From Flavipsychrobacter sp. (lineage in GTDB: Bacteria > Bacteroidota > Bacteroidia > Chitinophagales > Chitinophagaceae), in the NCBI GenBank assembly GCA_016786565.1, contig JAEUVY010000005.1:1-46849 (forward strand): a DNA stretch of 46,849 nucleotides, written 5' to 3'. A program made the translations under genes and the position numbers. The notes beneath the pieces are model-generated. The model worked only from the letters and a program-made list of their open reading frames with translations, did not search any database and was not told where the DNA came from. Positions 42,750-46,849 of this stretch are shown here, one piece after another; the first letter of the stretch is position 1, and each line of letters starts with the position of its first letter.

Positions 42750-44159
42750 TTATTTTTTACGGATGAGTTGTGCTACCAGTTCAGCCTCGGTAGCGAGTTT
42801 GTTGCCCACATATGCCGCAGCCTTCATCTCGCAGATACCCCTGCGGATAGGACTCAGCAATTCGAGCTTTAATATAAGGGTATCTCCCGGACGCACTATC
42901 TGCTTGAACTTCACTTTGTCTATCTTCAGGAAGTAGGTGTCATAATTTTCAGGATCGCTGATGTTATTCAACGCCAGTATACCCCCCGTCTGCGCCAGTG
43001 CCTCTATCTGAAGTACACCGGGCATAACCGGATTGCCGGGGAAGTGGCCCTGGAAGAAATGTTCGTTGAACGTAACACTCTTCACACCTACCACATGGTT
43101 GTCGCTCAGCTCTATGATCTTGTCAACAAGAAGGAACGGAAACTTATGCGGCAAAACCTTTGTAATGTGTGTTATGTCGTAGATAGCCTCCTGCGACGGA
43201 TCGTAATGAGGAATATCAGCGATGTGCTTGTTCTTCTTGATATATTGTTTGATCCTGCGTGCAAATTCCACATTGGTAGCATGGCCCGGCCTGTTGGCAA
43301 TGATATGCGCTTTGAAAGCGTGCCCGGCTAATGCGAGATCACCTACAACATCGAGCAATTTATGGCGTGCAGGTTCGTTAGGGAAGTGCAACTGTATGTT
43401 GTTCAGGATACCTTCCTGCTTCACCTCTATCTTCTGCTTATTGAACACTTTCGCCAGGCGCTCCAGTTCCGATTGCTCCACCACCTTATCTACCACCACT
43501 ATCGCGTTGCTCAGGTCTCCGCCTTTGATCAGATTATTGTCGAGCAGATACTCCAGCTCGTGCAGGAAACAAAAGGTACGGCATGGGCCGATCTCTGTGC
43601 GGAATTCAGCCAGGTTCTTTAGTGCGGCATGCTGGGTCCCCAACACAGGAGAATTAAAATCGATAAGCGCTGTTATCTGGTAATCGTTTGATGGCAATGC
43701 AAGCATATCCACCTTCTTCACCGGATCGTAATAATGGATATTACTATCTATGGAATACACTATCCTGCGCGCTTCCTGCTCTTCAATACCGGCACTTTCA
43801 ATGGCGTCCATGAATTCTCTGGAGCTACCATCAAGAATAGGCACCTCAGGGCCTGTTATCTCGATAAGCACATTGTCCACGCCCAGACCCACAAGGGCCG
43901 CCATAGTGTGTTCAATAGTGCTTACCCTTGCTCCGTTGTACTCAATAGTAGTACCACGTGATGTGTCCACCACAAAATCCACGTCGGCCTTAACCACAGG
44001 CTGATCAGGCAGATCGACCCTCTGGAAACGGATACCATGCCCCGGGTTTGCCGGTTTCATGGTCATTTTCACCGTTTGGCCTGTATGCAACCCTACGCCA
44101 CTTAACGTAACAGGGCTTTTTAATGTCTGTTGATTCTGATTATTATTTGTTTGTGACAA
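42750..44159 (-). CDS. lpxC/fabZ: Bifunctional UDP-3-O-acyl-GlcNAc deacetylase / 3-hydroxyacyl-ACP dehydratase
   Basis: 469-residue fusion typical of Bacteroidota. The N-terminal LpxC part has the zinc ligand region EHTMAALVGLGVDN, then HKLLDVVGDLALAGHAF with the second His and the Asp, and NRPGHATNVEFAR. The C-terminal FabZ part (from about 315) has LPHKFPFLLVDKIIEL with the catalytic His and HFPGNPVMPGVLQIEALAQ with the catalytic Glu. It thus joins the committed deacetylation step of lipid A to the dehydratase that also serves fatty-acid elongation. It lies between lpxD and lpxA. Confidence 0.97.
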   Translation of the reverse strand: MSQTNNNQNQQTLKSPVTLSGVGLHTGQTVKMTMKPANPGHGIRFQRVDLPDQPVVKADVDFVVDTSRGTTIEYNGARVSTIEHTMAALVGLGVDNVLIEITGPEVPILDGSSREFMDAIESAGIEEQEARRIVYSIDSNIHYYDPVKKVDMLALPSNDYQITALIDFNSPVLGTQHAALKNLAEFRTEIGPCRTFCFLHELEYLLDNNLIKGGDLSNAIVVVDKVVEQSELERLAKVFNKQKIEVKQEGILNNIQLHFPNEPARHKLLDVVGDLALAGHAFKAHIIANRPGHATNVEFARRIKQYIKKNKHIADIPHYDPSQEAIYDITHITKVLPHKFPFLLVDKIIELSDNHVVGVKSVTFNEHFFQGHFPGNPVMPGVLQIEALAQTGGILALNNISDPENYDTYFLKIDKVKFKQIVRPGDTLILKLELLSPIRRGICEMKAAAYVGNKLATEAELVAQLIRKK

Positions 44160-44211
44160 TGCTCTGAGTTTTTCCTTGATTGGGACAATATTTTTCTTTG
44201 TCTGTTTACAT

Positions 44212-45276
44212 TTACTGTGACCTCTGCCCTTGCAACTGCATTGTGAGTTCAGTCACAATCTCCTCTAATTTCTGTAAACGACTCTGCAAATCTGGCAAAT
44301 TTCTAAAAATTGCCTGACTTTTTAACGAATTTTTATATTCAAAGGCTGGCGATCCGTTCAGTGTCACATTTTCAGTGGTCACTGACTTGGAAAGACCACT
44401 TTGTGCATTGATCCTGGTTCCGTCTGCGAGGTGAATATGCCCCACTATTCCCACCTGTCCGCCGATGATACAATTTTTGCCGATCTTGGTGCTGCCTGAT
44501 ATTCCGGTTTGTGCCGCTATCACGGTATTCTCACCTATCTCCACATTATGCGCCACCTGTATCAGGTTATCCAGCTTCACACCTTTTCTTATGATAGTAG
44601 ACCCCATCGTAGCGCGGTCCACAGTCGTGTTGGCGCCTATTTCCACATCATCCTCTATTATTACATTTCCTATCTGCGCTATCTTCTTATAGGTTCCGTC
44701 TTTCAGCGGTGCAAAACCAAATCCATCTCCACCTATCACCGATCCGGCATGAATGATAACCCTTTCACCCAGTACACATCCATGATACACTTTAACGCCC
44801 GAATATATCTTGGAATCCTTACCTATTACTGTATTATTTCCCACATAAGCACCCGGATACACCTTTACACCATCTGCCAATACTGCATTCTCACCAATGT
44901 ATGAAAAAGCCCCTACATATACATCCTTTCCTATCTTAGCAGTGGGCGCTATGTAAGACGGTTGTTCTATACCTACATTTCCACTGCCCGATATGATGTG
45001 ATCGTATTGCTCAAGCAGCAAGGCAAAACTTGCATAGGCGTCTTTTACGCGGATCAATGTAGGGGTAACAGGACGCAACAACACAAGAGTTTCATTTACC
45101 AGCACTGCCGATGCCGACGAAGTGTATAAGAACTCTTCATATTTAGGGTTTGATAGAAAACACAGATCTCCCGGACCTGCTTCTTCGATCTTTGCCACAT
45201 TGCTCACTTTCCTATCGGGGTCTCCTTCCAACTTCCCTTGAACCAATGCTGCGATCTGCTGTGCTGTAAACTGCAT
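44212..45276 (-). CDS. lpxD: UDP-3-O-(3-hydroxyacyl)glucosamine N-acyltransferase
   Basis: 354 residues. The N-terminal uridine-binding domain (QFTAQQIAALVQGKLEGDPD) is followed by hexapeptide beta-helix repeats (about 105-300) and a C-terminal helix (LPDLQSRLQKLEEIVTELTM). The catalytic His lies in IQVAHNVEIGENTVIAAQTG. It adds the second hydroxyacyl chain in lipid A synthesis. The gap to lpxC/fabZ is 52 bases. Upstream, after the HD-hydrolase gene, a 7-bp hairpin TGCCTGA/TCAGGCA (45308-45314 with 45322-45328) lies in the 83-base spacer; it lacks a T-run. Confidence 0.97.
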   Translation of the reverse strand: MQFTAQQIAALVQGKLEGDPDRKVSNVAKIEEAGPGDLCFLSNPKYEEFLYTSSASAVLVNETLVLLRPVTPTLIRVKDAYASFALLLEQYDHIISGSGNVGIEQPSYIAPTAKIGKDVYVGAFSYIGENAVLADGVKVYPGAYVGNNTVIGKDSKIYSGVKVYHGCVLGERVIIHAGSVIGGDGFGFAPLKDGTYKKIAQIGNVIIEDDVEIGANTTVDRATMGSTIIRKGVKLDNLIQVAHNVEIGENTVIAAQTGISGSTKIGKNCIIGGQVGIVGHIHLADGTRINAQSGLSKSVTTENVTLNGSPAFEYKNSLKSQAIFRNLPDLQSRLQKLEEIVTELTMQLQGQRSQ

Positions 45277-45359
45277 GTATGTCCTTATTTCAATATTTGA
45301 TTTTGACTGCCTGAAAACCTATCAGGCACATTTCATAACGGAGGGGCATACTTATTACA

Positions 45360-46574
45360 TTACTGAATGTAGCAAATGTAGTTTTTATGTACGGCACCCG
45401 CAATAGTCTGATTCACCAATGTGTCTTCAATTTCTGTAATATTGCGCACCTCTCCGTTCTTCATGGCGATCTTTATCAATTCGTCGTTTATATTATATGT
45501 ATTATTCGATGTCTTGCCTGCAAAAACGAAATATTTCATCTCATTTTCGGTAAAACCTCTCTGCTTACGCACCTTGTCTGTCTTTTCGGCCAATTGCTCC
45601 TCTACACGATCATTCACAAAGGAAACCTTATATAACCTCCTGAGAACAAGCATCTTGCACAACTCAGCCAATACTCTGTCTTCGTGCTGTTGCCAAACCT
45701 TTATGGCTGATGTTACGTCAGCATCATCAAGGTCGCAATACCCGTCAAGATGCCCGGGATCGGTCAGAAAATCCTGTTCCGTAAGATCCTGTTGCAAAAA
45801 GTAGGCCAAAGACGGTGTTGCGAAGAGCTTACCACCATTCCGGCATATTTCCTTGGCGCGCTTCAGGATATTTACGAGCAACATCTCCGAACCAAGAACT
45901 GTCTTGTGCAGATATACCTGCCAGTACATGAGCCTCCTTGCTATGATGAATTTCTCCACCGACTGCACACCTTTCTCCTCTACCATCAGTTCGTTGTTCT
46001 GTACTGTCAGCATCTGCAAAATACGGTCGTAGCCTATCACGCCCTCCGATACCCCAGTGTAAAAACTATCTCGATTCAGGTAATCCATCCTATCAACATC
46101 AAGTTGACTGGAAACCAACTGATGCAGATAACGCACCGGATATGACCTGTCAAACACGCCTATTGCCCGCTCCATAATGCCTCCCATCTCCTGATTCATT
46201 CGCTTCATGATCAGGTGCGAAAGCACCTCATGACGCACACCAACCAATGTATGCTCTGAAGAATGCGAGTACGGACCATGCCCGATATCATGCAACAATG
46301 CCGCCATTCTGGCGGCCAGATAATCTTCCTTTGAGGTAACAATACCCTTGGCATTCAGCTCATCCATAGCTTTGCCCGCCAAGTGGCACGCTCCCAAAGA
46401 ATGCGCAAGACGGGAATGGGATGCCCCGGGATAGACCAGGTCAGCAAAACCCATTTGCCTGATGCGACGCAAGCGCTGAAACCACGGATGGTCTATGATC
46501 TGCATCAACTCGGGCTCGGGAAACCTTATAAAACCATAAACAGGATCATTAATGATCTTGACTTTAATACTCAT
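45360..46574 (-). CDS. HD-domain phosphohydrolase (dGTPase/SAMHD1-like)
   Basis: 404 residues. The metal-binding HD motif is intact: RLAHSLGACHLAG (first His), then LLHDIGHGPYSHSSEHTL and DVDRMDYLNRDS. The arrangement matches the dGTPase/SAMHD1-like branch (YdhJ/YwfO type), which hydrolyses (d)NTPs or acts as a phosphohydrolase of unknown substrate. It lies directly upstream of lpxD in the same orientation with an 83-base gap, an order I recall as common in Bacteroidota. Its link to lipid A synthesis is unknown. Confidence 0.93.
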   Translation of the reverse strand: MSIKVKIINDPVYGFIRFPEPELMQIIDHPWFQRLRRIRQMGFADLVYPGASHSRLAHSLGACHLAGKAMDELNAKGIVTSKEDYLAARMAALLHDIGHGPYSHSSEHTLVGVRHEVLSHLIMKRMNQEMGGIMERAIGVFDRSYPVRYLHQLVSSQLDVDRMDYLNRDSFYTGVSEGVIGYDRILQMLTVQNNELMVEEKGVQSVEKFIIARRLMYWQVYLHKTVLGSEMLLVNILKRAKEICRNGGKLFATPSLAYFLQQDLTEQDFLTDPGHLDGYCDLDDADVTSAIKVWQQHEDRVLAELCKMLVLRRLYKVSFVNDRVEEQLAEKTDKVRKQRGFTENEMKYFVFAGKTSNNTYNINDELIKIAMKNGEVRNITEIEDTLVNQTIAGAVHKNYICYIQ

Positions 46575-46645
46575 TCGGGGTGTAAATTACCTTAATTTTT
46601 GCTTTGTGACCGCCCACCGGCACTTCATGACACATATGTTACATT

Positions 46646-46674
46646 CATGAAAAAGGGGCACATTGCTGTGCCCC
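46646..46674 (-). terminator. Terminator of the partial T9SS gene
   Basis: GGGGCACA (46655-46662) pairs with TGTGCCCC (46667-46674) with a 4-base loop. On the minus strand it is followed by TTTTTCATG. Confidence 0.8.
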
Positions 46675-46695
46675 TCAGATCACAATTTTGTTCTT

Positions 46696-46849
46696 TTACT
46701 GCTCCATCACGAAGTGGAACACCTTCTGTTCGGTGCCGCTGCGCAATGTGAGGATGTACATGCCGTTGGCCAGACTGCCATCTAGGTTGATCTGTGTTTC
46801 CAGACGTCCCTGTTTGGTGGTCACTGCGCCACGGTACACTACCTGACCC
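46696..46849 (-). CDS. C-terminal end of a T9SS-sorted protein (5' part outside window)
   Basis: About 51 residues read on the minus strand from the window edge to a TAA at 46696-46698. They contain GQVVYRGAVTTKQGRLETQI, NLDGSLANGMYILTLRSG and a final QKVFHFVMEQ. This is the last strand set of a type A T9SS sorting domain (the L-x-N-G-M-Y-I-L-T-L pattern). The rest of the protein and its function are not visible. The hairpin downstream ends its transcript. Confidence 0.82.
   Translation of the reverse strand, partial: GQVVYRGAVTTKQGRLETQINLDGSLANGMYILTLRSGTEQKVFHFVMEQ

Noticed and set aside
1..46849. tRNA, rRNA, insertion sequence or prophage genes
   Set aside because: No tRNA-like TTC-arm/acceptor pairs, rRNA segments, transposase or integrase motifs were found on reading both strands by eye.

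Overview
The window looks like chromosomal DNA of a Bacteroidota bacterium, probably near the Chitinophagales/Sphingobacteriia. The evidence is four proteins or fragments with type IX secretion (Por) C-terminal sorting domains, an LpxC-FabZ fusion, a DUF5686 protein with a carboxypeptidase-regulatory-like domain, a CcmC/CcmD pair, and several perfect Bacteroidota -7 boxes (TAnnTTTG) close upstream of genes. I see no tRNA, rRNA, CRISPR array, transposase, phage gene or attachment site. Apart from AT-rich spacers the base composition is even, so this reads as core genome with lineage-specific secreted proteins scattered through it.

Layout. 1-6.1 kb: the end of a secreted Ig-like/T9SS protein; a minus-strand run ccmC-ccmD-glutamate dehydrogenase; a secreted kelch protein; a DUF4097-like exported protein. 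6.4-9.7 kb: two plus-strand genes, a predicted exported protein of a family often named 'asparagine synthetase B', and an unrecognised single-pass membrane protein whose N-terminus faintly recalls GTPase-associated (GAP1-N) domains. 9.7-16.3 kb: a GT-C/TPR membrane protein, a small Rieske ferredoxin, an LD-carboxypeptidase and a large cysteine-type formate dehydrogenase. 16.5-21.7 kb: a PAS histidine kinase, then minus-strand genes for a CxxC/carboxypeptidase-regulatory membrane protein, a CoA-binding protein and a two-gene HdrDE-like electron-transfer complex. 21.9-29.9 kb: the DUF5686 protein, a secreted protein with an Ala/Pro/Lys tail, a thioesterase, an HSDL2-like SDR, glutamine-dependent NAD+ synthetase and a DbpA-like helicase with DEYD in motif II.

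30-33 kb: thrS and infC in the order usual for bacteria, but rpmI and rplT, which normally follow, are absent. In their place lies a 410-bp gene-free segment with two 61-bp near-identical copies (60/61) of an element made of a conserved leader, a GC-rich hairpin and a T-run. Good Bacteroidota promoters sit upstream, one abutting copy 2 (TTTG-N19-TAACTTTG). I read this as a tandem pair of small RNA genes and consider it the best novelty candidate.

33-46.8 kb: a secreted protein of about 35-residue repeats, formiminotransferase-cyclodeaminase, an S41 peptidase with a T9SS tail, ribonuclease Y, an SH3/NlpC-P60 peptidase, a protein of 36-residue TPR-like repeats, then the lipid A cluster HD-hydrolase-lpxD-lpxC/fabZ-lpxA on the minus strand, and the end of another T9SS protein. 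The lpx genes make the early lipid A intermediates, and FabZ connects them to fatty-acid synthesis. The remaining blocks are mostly single-gene or two-gene units separated by clear hairpin terminators.
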